Notes: generated by a model not told the origin, from the letters alone. A stretch of DNA of 64,000 nucleotides from Vibrio rumoiensis (GCF_002218045.2 NZ_AP018686.1:1-64000), one strand, 5' to 3'. Counted from the stretch's first letter, positions 52,758 through 61,784 are shown. Made by a program: numbers and translations.

Positions 52758-52822
52758 TTTGCACACAAAGTATTTGCAATTAACGTTTTTACGATCTAGT
52801 ATTTTGCATGCAAAGTATTTTC
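52758..52822. promoter_or_regulatory. Two repeated operator-like sites between ohrR and ohr
   Basis: TTTGCACACAAAGTATTTGC (52758-52777) and TTTGCATGCAAAGTATTTTC (52803-52822) match at 17 of 20 positions and each contains an inverted TTTGC/GCAAA-like core. The 45-bp interval places them on about the same helix face. They are likely OhrR operators; binding is inferred from position. Confidence 0.65.
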
Positions 52823-52844
52823 GCTCAACCAAAAGGAATGAAAA

Positions 52845-53273
52845 ATGAAAGAACTACAAAGTGTTGCCTACACCGCTAAAGCGACCGCAACAGGTGGACG
52901 TGAAGGTTCAGCAAAATCAGATGATGGTCGTTTGGATGTTGCGCTTTCTACACCAAAAGGTCTAGGCGGTGATGACGGTCAAGGCACCAACCCAGAGCAA
53001 CTGTTTGCCGCAGGTTACGCAGCATGCTTTATCGGCGCACTGAAATTAGTGGCAGGCCAAGCAAAAGTGGCGTTACCAAAAGATACGCATATCAATTCTG
53101 AAGTCTCGATTGGCCCAATTGAAGGCGGATTTGGTATTGCCGTGAAATTAGAAGTGAATGTTGGCGATCTTGATAAAGCGACAGCACAAGAGTTAGTCAA
53201 TAAAGCGCACGAAGTTTGCCCGTACTCAAATGCGACTCGTGGCAACATTGCGATTGAGCTTTCTGTTGCTTAA
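52845..53273 (+). CDS. ohr: Organic hydroperoxide reductase Ohr
   Basis: A 142-residue OsmC/Ohr-family thiol peroxidase that reduces organic hydroperoxides. The two reactive cysteines are in GYAACFIGAL and HEVCPYSNAT. The catalytic Arg and Glu are expected in the N-terminal GREG and NPEQLFAAG regions. A good ribosome binding site (AAAGGAATG) precedes the start. Divergent ohrR supplies control; a terminator follows. Confidence 0.95.
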   Translation: MKELQSVAYTAKATATGGREGSAKSDDGRLDVALSTPKGLGGDDGQGTNPEQLFAAGYAACFIGALKLVAGQAKVALPKDTHINSEVSIGPIEGGFGIAVKLEVNVGDLDKATAQELVNKAHEVCPYSNATRGNIAIELSVA

Positions 53274-53330
53274 AAGATCGGTTGCTTAAAAAAAACCCTT
53301 TAAGCTAATAGAAAAAGCGTTCAGATAAAA

Positions 53331-53372
53331 ACAAAGGCCTCACGTTATTGATATAGCGTGAGGCCTTTTTGT
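53331..53372. terminator. Intrinsic terminator, ohr / TRAP operon
   Basis: AAAGGCCTCACG (53333-53344) pairs with CGTGAGGCCTTT (53357-53368), with runs on both sides. It separates the convergent ohr and TRAP transporter transcripts. Confidence 0.92.
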
Positions 53373-53400
53373 ATCTTAATGGTGATGTTTGCTGAATTGA

Positions 53401-54687
53401 TTAGTCCGCAAACGCGATATCTCTTAAAAATAATGCAATGCTTGGGAAGAAAATCAATAACGCAGCCGATAGCAATAAGATAGCAATAAATGGCCCGGTG
53501 CCTCGAATGACTTCCCAATAAGGGCGTTTAAAGATCGCAATGGCGGTGAAAATATCACAACCAAAAGGCGGCGTGGCGGAACCTATGGCCACTTGCAAGG
53601 TGATGATGATACCGACATGAACAGGATCTAAGCCGGTTGCTTGAATAGCTGGAGCAAAAATCGGCGTTAATACCAAGATCACTACGATGGGATCGACAAA
53701 CATACAGGCGACAAAAAACGCGACAGAAATCGATGCGAGAACACCAAGTGGCCCCATTTGATCGATACCGATAGCATCTAAGATGGTTTGCGGCACCTGA
53801 GCAAACGAAATAATCCATGAAAAGCCATTGCCCACACCCACTAAAATAAAGACCACCGCCGTAATTAAACCCGTGGATTTGGCGATGACATAAATATCTT
53901 CAGTGCTTAAAGAACGGAAAATCACAAACTCTAAAATAATCGCATACAGCACACAGACCGCGGCGGCTTCAGTGGGGCTGAATATACCGCCATAGATACC
54001 ACCAACAATAATAACAGGGAACATTAATGGCCAAATGGCTCGCTTAGAGGCGCTGATGCGTTCACTCCAACTGGCTTTCTCTTCTGTTGGAACCTTTTTG
54101 ATGACGGCATATAAGTAACAATACACAGAAAATAATAATAGAATCATTAAGCCAGGGCCGATACCGGCAATAAAGAGTTCAGCAATTGAGGTTTCTGAAA
54201 TCACGCCATAAATAATCATGCCGATACTTGGAGGGATCAAAAAGGCAATATCACTGGCATTAATGATTAACGCTAAAGAAAAAGAATCACTGTAGCCCGC
54301 TTTTAATAATTTAGGGCGCAGCGCAGAGCCAACCGCAACCACAGTGGCTTGAGTTGATCCAGACACTGCGCCAAAAAGCGTACAAGAAGCGGCAGTACTG
54401 ATCGCAAGCCCACCTTTAATATGGCCAATAAAGGTCATTACCATATTGATTAAACGGTTAGCCGATTGGCCGCGCGTCATGATATCGGCAGCAAGAATAA
54501 ACATAGGAACCGCAATTAAGGAAGCAGGGCGGATCCCGCCAAGAACTTGCTGAATGAAGGTATCCATTTGGCTCATGCCGCCAAACATCATGTAAAAACC
54601 GGTAAGCGCTGCCGCGGTAAGCGGGATCATCATAGGGAAGCCGATGAGCAGCAATACCAGCATAATGAGCATTAAAGTCAGTGCCAT
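53401..54687 (-). CDS. teaC: TRAP transporter large permease (TeaC-like)
   Basis: A 428-residue DctM-type permease with about 12 membrane helices (IPLTAAALTGFYMMF, SLIAVPMFILAADIMTRG, FLIPPSIGMIIYGVISETS). It is the Na+-coupled transport channel. With the small permease 12 bp upstream and the binding protein it forms a complete TRAP system. The symbol follows the strong TeaA resemblance of the binding protein. Confidence 0.88.
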   Translation of the reverse strand: MALTLMLIMLVLLLIGFPMMIPLTAAALTGFYMMFGGMSQMDTFIQQVLGGIRPASLIAVPMFILAADIMTRGQSANRLINMVMTFIGHIKGGLAISTAASCTLFGAVSGSTQATVVAVGSALRPKLLKAGYSDSFSLALIINASDIAFLIPPSIGMIIYGVISETSIAELFIAGIGPGLMILLLFSVYCYLYAVIKKVPTEEKASWSERISASKRAIWPLMFPVIIVGGIYGGIFSPTEAAAVCVLYAIILEFVIFRSLSTEDIYVIAKSTGLITAVVFILVGVGNGFSWIISFAQVPQTILDAIGIDQMGPLGVLASISVAFFVACMFVDPIVVILVLTPIFAPAIQATGLDPVHVGIIITLQVAIGSATPPFGCDIFTAIAIFKRPYWEVIRGTGPFIAILLLSAALLIFFPSIALFLRDIAFAD

Positions 54688-54699
54688 ATCAATGCCTTT

Positions 54700-55275
54700 T
54701 TATAAATCGTGTTCGTGATCGGCGTAGCCATCGGCGACACCGCTTGAAAGGTAAACGTCATCACTAATAAAATTCTTATAAGCGGTGAGAAAGTATTGCA
54801 GGCCAGTAATGGCAAATCCGAGCGGAACCCAGATATAAATCCACCAGATCTCAAAGCCTAACGCAGGTAGGATCCGGCCTCGTTCATAAACACTGATAAT
54901 GTATTGGAAAGAAAAGTACGCCAAAGCGAACATAATGACCGCGGTGATAATCGACACCACAATCATGACAAATTTGCGCCCTTTTTTAGGCAACATATCG
55001 AAAAATGCCGACATTCGGATATGTCGCCCAAGTCGAGCGGCAAAACCAATGCCGGCAAAAGTGATGAGAATAATAAGTATGCGGTTGATTTCTCCGGCAA
55101 AGAATAAGCCTTCACCAAAAACAAATCGTGCAACCACGTTGATGCAAGTATTTAAAGCCATGAGAAGGACGCCCGTGGCGAGCATGATGGCTTCAACTTT
55201 ACTGAATAGGTTATCGATACTTCCCAATAAACCGGGTAGTTCGGATTGATAGTCTAATCTATCGGAGTTGGGCAT
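54700..55275 (-). CDS. teaB: TRAP transporter small permease (TeaB-like)
   Basis: A 191-residue DctQ-type protein with four membrane helices. Family signatures are NVVARFVFGEGLFFAGEINR, ARLGRHIRMSAFFDMLP and GFEIWWIYIWVPLGFAI. The start is the ATG preceded by AAGGAAG. Lies 79 bp after the binding-protein gene. Confidence 0.88.
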   Translation of the reverse strand: MPNSDRLDYQSELPGLLGSIDNLFSKVEAIMLATGVLLMALNTCINVVARFVFGEGLFFAGEINRILIILITFAGIGFAARLGRHIRMSAFFDMLPKKGRKFVMIVVSIITAVIMFALAYFSFQYIISVYERGRILPALGFEIWWIYIWVPLGFAITGLQYFLTAYKNFISDDVYLSSGVADGYADHEHDL

Positions 55276-55354
55276 AGTGCTTCCTTTCAATAAAGAGCAC
55301 CGAATACTCCCTTTTTATCGTCAGTATTTCGGTGCTCAATCCTACTATTGATGA

Positions 55355-56374
55355 TTATTGTGAAGCTTTTAAATCGGCTTTAAATTGGTCTAGCAAGGCT
55401 TTACCACTATCGCCAGTCATTTCAATAAAGGTCTTTTCAACTTGAGGGGCTCTAGCTTTAAATTTCGCCAGTTGCTCATCGGTTAAACGAGTCACGGTGA
55501 CTTTATCGCTCTTAGATTGAATTTTTTTCAATGATTCTTCCGCTAAGCCAGTAATGTGCTTAATCGTTGCATCATAAGCATAATCTGATGCTTTCTGGAT
55601 GAGCGTTTTATCTTTATCTGGTAAGCCATCGTAGAATTTTTTATTGGCCATTGACGCGGTGGTAAACCAACCGTGGTGCGTGAAGATTAGGTTGGGTGAC
55701 ACTTCATATAAACCGCCTGATTCAATCCAGAAAATCGGGTTCTCTTGACCTTGAATCATATTGGTTTGCAGTGCGCCATATACTTCGCCCCAAGGTAACG
55801 GTGTTGGGGTGGCGCCAAAGGCTTCATAAGTGGATGACAAAAGAGGGTTAGTCATTACACGAATTTTCTTACCTTTTAGCTCATCCGGTGAGGTAACAGG
55901 CTCGTCGGTGGTGAGAACCATTTCCCCTTCTGGGTACATTTTTAACAGCTCTAAGCCTTGTTTAGCATAGAGTTTAGGGAAATCCTCATTGATTGCCTTA
56001 CTGGAATCAAAGAACTTAATCACATCTTGAATATCCGTTGGCATGAGATATGGGATAAAGAAAATTTGTGCCTCTGGGATCAATGAACCGGTAAAGCCTG
56101 GGGATTGGTTCACAAACTGCAAAATACCGTTTTGAGTTTGCTCCATAATATCGTCGGACTCACCAAGTTCACCAAAACGATAAACTTGTAAAGTGTGGTC
56201 TGAGTGGTCTTCAATGTATTTTTTGAATTGCTGTGCATAAACATCCTGCACATCATTTTCATATTCTTCGTGAGCGTAACGCCAAGTATCAGCACTTGCG
56301 AAGCTTGAAAAACCAATACTTGCAGCAATACAAGAGACGGTTGCAAGCTTCTTGAAGTTATTTCGAGTAAACAT
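55355..56374 (-). CDS. teaA: TRAP binding protein, TeaA (ectoine) type
   Basis: A 339-residue exported DctP-family protein with a signal peptide (VSCIAASIGFSSFASA). From memory it closely follows Halomonas TeaA, the ectoine/hydroxyectoine-binding protein, over the whole mature chain: WRYAHEEYENDVQDVYAQQF, VYRFGELGESDDIMEQTQNG, FVNQSPGFTGSLIPEAQIFF, TPTPLPWGEVYGALQ and GQENPIFWIESGGLYEVSPN. These blocks include the Glu, Phe, Trp, Arg (KIRVM) and Asn that contact ectoine in TeaA. The start is the ATG with AAGGAGAG upstream. Ectoine uptake is therefore the favoured role. Confidence 0.9.
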   Translation of the reverse strand: MFTRNNFKKLATVSCIAASIGFSSFASADTWRYAHEEYENDVQDVYAQQFKKYIEDHSDHTLQVYRFGELGESDDIMEQTQNGILQFVNQSPGFTGSLIPEAQIFFIPYLMPTDIQDVIKFFDSSKAINEDFPKLYAKQGLELLKMYPEGEMVLTTDEPVTSPDELKGKKIRVMTNPLLSSTYEAFGATPTPLPWGEVYGALQTNMIQGQENPIFWIESGGLYEVSPNLIFTHHGWFTTASMANKKFYDGLPDKDKTLIQKASDYAYDATIKHITGLAEESLKKIQSKSDKVTVTRLTDEQLAKFKARAPQVEKTFIEMTGDSGKALLDQFKADLKASQ

Positions 56375-56493
56375 TTGCTCTCCTTTCCTTGGTGATATCA
56401 TTATCAATGATGTTCTAAGTTGATGATCAATAACTTATCTTTTCACAAACACTTTCCGCTAAACACATGACAACTATATGGGCTCTTTCTTGG

Positions 56494-56509
56494 TGTGATC
56501 GTTGTCACG
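56494..56509. promoter_or_regulatory. CRP-like binding site
   Basis: TGTGATCGTTGTCACG has the TGTGA-N6-TCAC(A) form, with one mismatch at the last base. It lies 120 bp upstream of teaA, a position compatible with activation from a distal promoter. Confidence 0.5.
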
Positions 56510-56584
56510 TTTTGGTTGGGGTTTTGTTGTTGAATGTTGATCTTGTTAACAAAAATAAAGATCGGATTTGGCATCAAAATTAGC

Positions 56585-56599
56585 CTTTACACTGTAAAA
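56585..56599. promoter_or_regulatory. parS2: parS2 site upstream of the TRAP operon
   Basis: The core TTTACACTGTAAA (56586-56598) is identical to that at 6045-6057. It is about 54 kb from the origin and intergenic. Confidence 0.8.
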
Positions 56600-56851
56600 T
56601 CGTTAGAGGTCTATTCTTTATTAGTTTTCCGATGAGCTTTTTTCTTGGTGAATAACAATAGAAAAACACCATTTTCGCCAATTAAAGACGGTTTTGCGTA
56701 AAAGAATGATAATTAAAACTTAGAACACTATAGATAAAGATCAAGAAATTTGAAGAGGATAACGGGTTGCTTAATCGTCTATTTACTGGCAAGTGTAGGC
56801 TGAGGCTTTTGATGGATAAAGTGGTAATAAGGACGTTGGAAAGATAAATGT

Positions 56852-56889
56852 TAACCTTCTGTCAGTCAGGTCATACCGACAGAAGGTTA
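56852..56889. terminator. Long stem-loop after the iron-chelate binding protein gene
   Basis: TAACCTTCTGTC (56852-56863) pairs with GACAGAAGGTTA (56878-56889). The stem is perfect over 12 bp, but there is only a weak T-tract on the minus strand, so it is a possible terminator or a transcript-end stabiliser. Confidence 0.6.
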
Positions 56890-56901
56890 GGTATATGTAA
56901 G

Positions 56902-57990
56902 TTAAAGAGACGACAGTTTTGTCATGAAAGTGCCTTGTGGGGTCACGGGCAGGTACTTTTTATAGAAGTCTTGATAAGACTGTTTTGGGTTTAAGTCTTT
57001 AAACAAATCTGGGTACATCGCTTTGGCGTAAAACTCAATCATTGCCGCATCAATAATCGTTCGACAAGCACCGTGGTACGCCGCATACATTTGGTTGTTT
57101 TTCACCGCATTCAGTGTCGACCAACCGTTACGTTGCTTAAATCCTTGTAGGCGTTTTTGGGCCACCTCTTCGCTGACGCCTTCTCCCATAATCATCGCAG
57201 TATCGGTGCTGCCTGATTCATAGCCTGTCATGACAATAATATCTGGGTTGCTGACTAAGATTTGCTCTGGGTTAAGTTTGCCCCACCATTCAACATAAGG
57301 CGCAGAGATGTTATCGCCACCGGCCATGGTTGAGATCGCGCCCCACATGTTTTTACCAAAGGTGTAACCAATTTCATTCACGCCCGTTGCGCCATATTCG
57401 GTGTAAACTTTAGGTTTTGGTAAGTTGGCTTCTTTTAAACGGCTCTCGATAGTATCGACGGTCTTTTTATATTCTTGAGCAATCGTCTGGGCGCGTTGGT
57501 TTTGGCCGGTAATTTTGCCGATCAATAAGGTACTTTGAACATGACGTTCAACAGTTTGCGCGTTGTAATCGACCACTACAATCGGAATGCCAGCCGATTC
57601 AATTTGCGCGACTTCACTTTCCAGTGCTTTGTATTGCCAATCCGCCAGCATCAATAAATCAGGGTTTAAGCTGATCACTTTTTCAACCGAAAAGGTATTG
57701 GTATCCACTCGGCCAATTTCAGGAATGTTATTTAAAATCGGTACTTGTTTAACGTATTCATTCCAGCTTGCTTCTCTTGCTTGCCAAATGTATTTCGACA
57801 TGCCAACCACGTGGTCATAAGCTTTCACTGTGCCGATTGCCATATAATCTTCTGGGTAGAAACCGACGATCACTCTTTTGGCGGGGGCATCAAACGTGAC
57901 TTGGCGATTTAATACATCGGTCACGGTGGTCGTTGCTGCTTGGGCAGTCGCACTGAGGGTGGCGAGTGCGATAAGAATGTATTTCAACAT
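56902..57990 (-). CDS. Iron-chelate ABC transporter binding protein
   Basis: A 362-residue class III binding protein with a signal peptide (YILIALATLSATAQA). Features are TVTDVLNRQVTFDAPAKRVI, SVEKVISLNPDLLMLADWQY and a C-terminal RTIIDAAMIEFYAKAMYPDL. It is divergent from a permease-ATPase-MFS operon, with a Fur box between them, so its ligand is probably a ferric siderophore. Longer than VctP and not closely similar to it, so this is a second, distinct system. Confidence 0.88.
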   Translation of the reverse strand: MLKYILIALATLSATAQAATTTVTDVLNRQVTFDAPAKRVIVGFYPEDYMAIGTVKAYDHVVGMSKYIWQAREASWNEYVKQVPILNNIPEIGRVDTNTFSVEKVISLNPDLLMLADWQYKALESEVAQIESAGIPIVVVDYNAQTVERHVQSTLLIGKITGQNQRAQTIAQEYKKTVDTIESRLKEANLPKPKVYTEYGATGVNEIGYTFGKNMWGAISTMAGGDNISAPYVEWWGKLNPEQILVSNPDIIVMTGYESGSTDTAMIMGEGVSEEVAQKRLQGFKQRNGWSTLNAVKNNQMYAAYHGACRTIIDAAMIEFYAKAMYPDLFKDLNPKQSYQDFYKKYLPVTPQGTFMTKLSSL

Positions 57991-58071
57991 GGCTTTCTAT
58001 AATTCCTTGTAATAGATAGGTCTATTTAGCGCGAAATGCTTTTCACAATTTGATACAATACTAATTGATGT

Positions 58072-58086
58072 TGATATTAATTATCA
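58072..58086. promoter_or_regulatory. Fur box between divergent iron-uptake genes
   Basis: TGATATTAATTATCA matches the 7-1-7 Fur motif TGATAAT-N-ATTATCA at all but one base. It lies between the binding-protein gene and the permease gene and can control both directions. Confidence 0.85.
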
Positions 58087-58197
58087 ATACTATTCGTCTT
58101 TGTGGTCAATTAAGTGCCTTTTATCGGTATCCATAACCGAATAATGGCTCGATTGCTCATAGGATTGGGAAAGTATTTAGGTAAGGTAAATAAATAG

Positions 58198-59250
58198 ATG
58201 CAAGCCGATTTGTTATTACAAGCTGTTGCAGAGCAAAGAAAAAGCGAGCGTCGCCGAGTAACCACGATGTTGCTGTTTGTGGCGATATTATTAGGGTCGT
58301 TTATCTTTGATATTATGACAGGCCCATCGATGCTCAACGCGTCAAAAGTGTTGTATGCATTGTTGGAATTTATCGGGCTACCTTTTCAAGTTGAGCCCTC
58401 CACACAGATCATCGTCACCAACCTTCGCTTGCCGATTGCCCTCATGGCCATTGTGGTTGGTGGTGCGTTGGGGGTTGGCGGGGCAGAAATGCAGACCTTG
58501 CTTAATAACTCCATGGCCAGCCCGTATACCTTAGGGATGGCGGCGGCGGCTGGGTTTGGCGCGGCCTTGATGCTTTATATTGGTTCGTTAGGTTTAAACA
58601 GTGATTATGCGGTGCCCATCGGGGCGTTTGTATGCTGCATGTTGTCTGCTTGCTTTTTATTTGCATTAGCTTCAATGAGGCATATCAGCTCAGGTCAGTT
58701 GATCTTAGCGGGTATTGCATTGTTGTTTTTGTTCCAATCTTTATTGTCATTGGTGCAATTCATCTCATCTCCTGAATTAAGTCAGCAAATCTTATTTTGG
58801 TTGTTTGGCAGCTTGTCGAAATCAACTTGGTCGAATTTAGCGATTGTCACGGTAGTGGTGTTCGCAGGAAGCTATTTCTTATTGCAAGATGCGTGGAAAT
58901 TAACCTCATTAAGGCTCGGAGAAGAGCGCGCTAAAAGTGTTGGCGTGAATGTGGCTAGGTTGAGATTGAAAACCTTATTCATCGTGGCCTTGATGACTGC
59001 AACTGTTACCAGTTTTGTCGGAATTATTGGTTTTATCGGTATCGTCGCGCCCAATATTGCCAAAATATTAGTGGGTGAAGATCAACGCTTCTTCTTGCCA
59101 TTATCTTTCTTAATCGGTGCATTCTTATTATCTACCGCATCGGTGCTATCCAAAATTATTGTGCCCGGCGCACTATTTCCTATCGGGATTGTGACCGCCA
59201 TTATTGGGGTTCCTTTTTTCTTCTGGCTGATCATTTTTAAGAGAGGTTAA
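58198..59250 (+). CDS. Iron-chelate ABC permease (FecCD family)
   Basis: A 350-residue FecCD permease with about ten membrane helices. A single permease serves as homodimer here, unlike the DG pair of the other locus. Blocks are NLRLPIALMAIVVGGALGVG, MQTLLNNSMASPYTLGMAAA, LGEERAKSVGVNVARLR and IGFIGIVAPNIAKILVGEDQ. First gene of an operon with an ATPase (2-bp gap) and an MFS protein. Confidence 0.9.
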   Translation: MQADLLLQAVAEQRKSERRRVTTMLLFVAILLGSFIFDIMTGPSMLNASKVLYALLEFIGLPFQVEPSTQIIVTNLRLPIALMAIVVGGALGVGGAEMQTLLNNSMASPYTLGMAAAAGFGAALMLYIGSLGLNSDYAVPIGAFVCCMLSACFLFALASMRHISSGQLILAGIALLFLFQSLLSLVQFISSPELSQQILFWLFGSLSKSTWSNLAIVTVVVFAGSYFLLQDAWKLTSLRLGEERAKSVGVNVARLRLKTLFIVALMTATVTSFVGIIGFIGIVAPNIAKILVGEDQRFFLPLSFLIGAFLLSTASVLSKIIVPGALFPIGIVTAIIGVPFFFWLIIFKRG

Positions 59251-59252
59251 GC

Positions 59253-60035
59253 ATGCTTTCGGTTCAATCTTTAACCACCTCTATCGGTGACTTAACCTTA
59301 GCCAATGGATTAAGTTTTGATTTAAAACCTGGTCAAGTGACGGCGATTTTAGGCCCGAATGGCACAGGTAAAAGCTCATTATTGAAAACGCTATTTGGCG
59401 ATATTAAGCCGGAAAGTGGTGAGATTTCATTTAAAGGCAGCTGCCTGTCAGAGCAATCGTTATCAAAATGGCGTCACCTTTTTGGTTACATGCCGCAAGA
59501 TATCCATCTCGATGTGAATCTAACGGTGATCGAAGTGGTGTTACTCGGGCGGTTGGATGCGCTCAGTTTATCGTTGAGCGAAGAGGTGTTAAAAGAAGCC
59601 ATTGGTATTTTAGATAATATTGGCTTAGCCGAGTTGGCAAACCGCGATGTTCGAACCTTAAGTGGTGGGCAACGTCAGATGATTTTATTTGCCCAAGCGT
59701 TAATGCGAAAGCCAGAAATCATGATGCTAGACGAACCGGTCAGCGCCCTCGATTTACATTACCAACATGTGCTGCTTGAACACTTATCGTATGAAACGGT
59801 GCGTCAACAATATGTCACTGTCATGGTGCTACATGACCTGAATTTGGCCGCTCAATATGCCGATAATTTATTGGTATTAAAAGGTGGAGAACTGGTGAGT
59901 GTCGGACATCCAACCCAAGTGTTGACCTCATCATTAATCAAAGACATTTATGATGTGGATGCCAATGTGATCATTGATGATAGCGGAAGACCGTTTGTGA
60001 GAACGCTACGCTCAAAAATCCAATGTGTTGCGTAA
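59253..60035 (+). CDS. Iron-chelate ABC transporter ATPase
   Basis: A 260-residue FepC-like ATPase. Walker A is GPNGTGKSS, the signature is LSGGQRQMILFAQAL, Walker B is IMMLDEPVSALDL and the switch His is VLHDLNLA. It lies two bases after the permease stop and 21 bp before the MFS gene. Confidence 0.92.
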   Translation: MLSVQSLTTSIGDLTLANGLSFDLKPGQVTAILGPNGTGKSSLLKTLFGDIKPESGEISFKGSCLSEQSLSKWRHLFGYMPQDIHLDVNLTVIEVVLLGRLDALSLSLSEEVLKEAIGILDNIGLAELANRDVRTLSGGQRQMILFAQALMRKPEIMMLDEPVSALDLHYQHVLLEHLSYETVRQQYVTVMVLHDLNLAAQYADNLLVLKGGELVSVGHPTQVLTSSLIKDIYDVDANVIIDDSGRPFVRTLRSKIQCVA

Positions 60036-60056
60036 CCTTAAGAGTCTGACTAGTTA

Positions 60057-61307
60057 ATGAAATCTTCACAGTTTTTGAAAGACTGGGCTTTGTTATCGCC
60101 CGCCAGTCGCGTTCTCGTTTTTAATGCATTTAGCTTTAATCTTGGTTTTTATATGTTGTTGCCTTATTTGGCACAGCATTTACAAGACCTCGGTTACAGC
60201 AGTTGGTATGTCGGCTTGATCATTGGCCTTCGGGTATTGAGTCAGCAAGGTCTGTTTCTGGTTGGCGGCACACTCGGTGATAAATTTGGCTACAAACGTC
60301 TGATCTTAATGGGGTGTCTGGTGCGCATTGCAGGATTTTTATTACTTGCGGTGAGCGATGACTTTTCTTTGATTGTATTCGGCGCTTTCCTAACAGGGTT
60401 TGCTGGCGCTTTATTTACGCCAAGTAGTCAGGCGTATTTGTCGATTGAATACCCTGATAATGCGGAGCGAAACCGTGTATTTGCGTTACAAAATTTATGT
60501 ACGGAAATCGGTAAACTCACAGGGCCGGTGATCGGTTTAGCCTTGTTTACGATTAGCTTTAGTGCGGTCGGTTATTGCTCTGCGTTATTGTTTTTCATTC
60601 TGTTTATCTTGCAGTGGTACTATTTGCCTCGCGAGCAACAGCATGTGCAAGATACTGCGCCCCAAGCATTTTGGGTAGAATGGTTGGTAATGTTAAAGCA
60701 CCGTGCTTTTATGCGCTTTGTGTTGGCCGCGTCGGTTTTCCAAATCCTTTTTCATCAGTTGTACTTGTCGATCCCACATGAAGTGAAAGTGCAAACCGGT
60801 AACCCTTCGTATACAACGTTGGTCTTTTTAACTTCCTCGATCTTAGGTGTGTTGTTGCAACTACCGATCAGCCGTTGGATTGAAAAGCGCTTAGGTATCG
60901 CCAAAGGCATGGGTTATGGCATGGCGATTATGGGATGTTCTTTCCTTGCGTTGAGCGTGCACATTGAAGGCTATCCGGCTTTTTCTTTTATTTTATGTGC
61001 AAGCTTGTTGAGTATCGGTTCTATGATGGTGTACCCATTAATTGGCGCACATATTCCACGTTATGCGGAATCTAAAAATATTGCCAGTTACTACGGTTTG
61101 TATTCTTGTATTGGCGGTTTTTTTGCGTTTATTGGTAACTGGGGGGCAGGTTGGTTGTTGGGCCTCAATGCCTTTTTATCGATCTGGCTTTGGGTTGGTT
61201 TTGCTTTATTAGGGGCTTTGTCAGGGTTGAGCTTATTTAACCAAGTAAAGCACACGTCTGTTGATGACAGCATGGCAACCGAAAAGGCAACCGCAAACTC
61301 GAAGTAA
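60057..61307 (+). CDS. MFS transporter of the iron-chelate operon
   Basis: A 416-residue major facilitator with 12 predicted helices. Motif A is GGTLGDKFGYKRLILMG. Other blocks are FGAFLTGFAGALFTPSSQAY and LQNLCTEIGKLTGPVIGLA. It resembles the MdtH/drug-exporter group. Co-transcribed with the permease and ATPase under a Fur box, so it may export a siderophore or its used form; a drug-export role cannot be excluded. The start at 60057 (ATGAAATC) has only a weak ribosome binding site. Confidence 0.85.
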   Translation: MKSSQFLKDWALLSPASRVLVFNAFSFNLGFYMLLPYLAQHLQDLGYSSWYVGLIIGLRVLSQQGLFLVGGTLGDKFGYKRLILMGCLVRIAGFLLLAVSDDFSLIVFGAFLTGFAGALFTPSSQAYLSIEYPDNAERNRVFALQNLCTEIGKLTGPVIGLALFTISFSAVGYCSALLFFILFILQWYYLPREQQHVQDTAPQAFWVEWLVMLKHRAFMRFVLAASVFQILFHQLYLSIPHEVKVQTGNPSYTTLVFLTSSILGVLLQLPISRWIEKRLGIAKGMGYGMAIMGCSFLALSVHIEGYPAFSFILCASLLSIGSMMVYPLIGAHIPRYAESKNIASYYGLYSCIGGFFAFIGNWGAGWLLGLNAFLSIWLWVGFALLGALSGLSLFNQVKHTSVDDSMATEKATANSK

Positions 61308-61323
61308 CTCTGAAAAGTAGGCC

Positions 61324-61599
61324 TTACAGAATATGGTTACGCACCAGCCCACGTTTAACGTTTTTACATAACTTTCCAAAGCGGCGGATTTCATCAAACT
61401 GAGGGATCACGCCGCGTTTTAACGCACTCTCCCAATAAGACAGTTCAGAGTCGACTAACTCCATCAGCTTTTTCGGGCAACCAATGCAATTGCCTTCGGT
61501 TCCACAGACGAAAGTCTCTTCTTCATAAAGAGGAAAGGTGGATTTCGCTTCATCAATAATCAATTGCATCGCATCCGTTCGGCTGGGTTTGTGATTCAT
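61324..61599 (-). CDS. Small Cys-rich conserved protein
   Basis: A 91-residue soluble protein. The start is the ATG preceded by a strong ribosome binding site (TAGGAGGGATT). A cysteine cluster FVCGTEGNCIGCPKK is followed by a fourth Cys in FGKLCKNVKRG, which could bind zinc or an iron-sulfur centre. No named domain was recognised. Convergent with the MFS gene. Unknown role. Confidence 0.75.
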   Translation of the reverse strand: MNHKPSRTDAMQLIIDEAKSTFPLYEEETFVCGTEGNCIGCPKKLMELVDSELSYWESALKRGVIPQFDEIRRFGKLCKNVKRGLVRNHIL

Positions 61600-61784
61600 A
61601 ATCCCTCCTATTAATGCGGTTATAATATCCCTTTCATCACCAAGGCAACATTGAACTTTGTGGGTAGATTGGGCCATTAATCCCCCAGACCTTAATCTAG
61701 ATTAAAAATTCCGGCGCCAATCTAAGGTAATATGCCTGCCTACTTTTGCTTGCCTGTCATTTCCCCAATTATTAAGGAGTAGTC

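Larger units (their letters stand above)
56408..56850. other. Long promoter region upstream of the TRAP operon
   Basis: About 440 bp without a gene. It contains a CRP-like site (56494-56509), a palindrome TTGTTAACAA (56543-56552) and a perfect parS2 site (56585-56599). No RNA gene was recognised. Confidence 0.55.
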
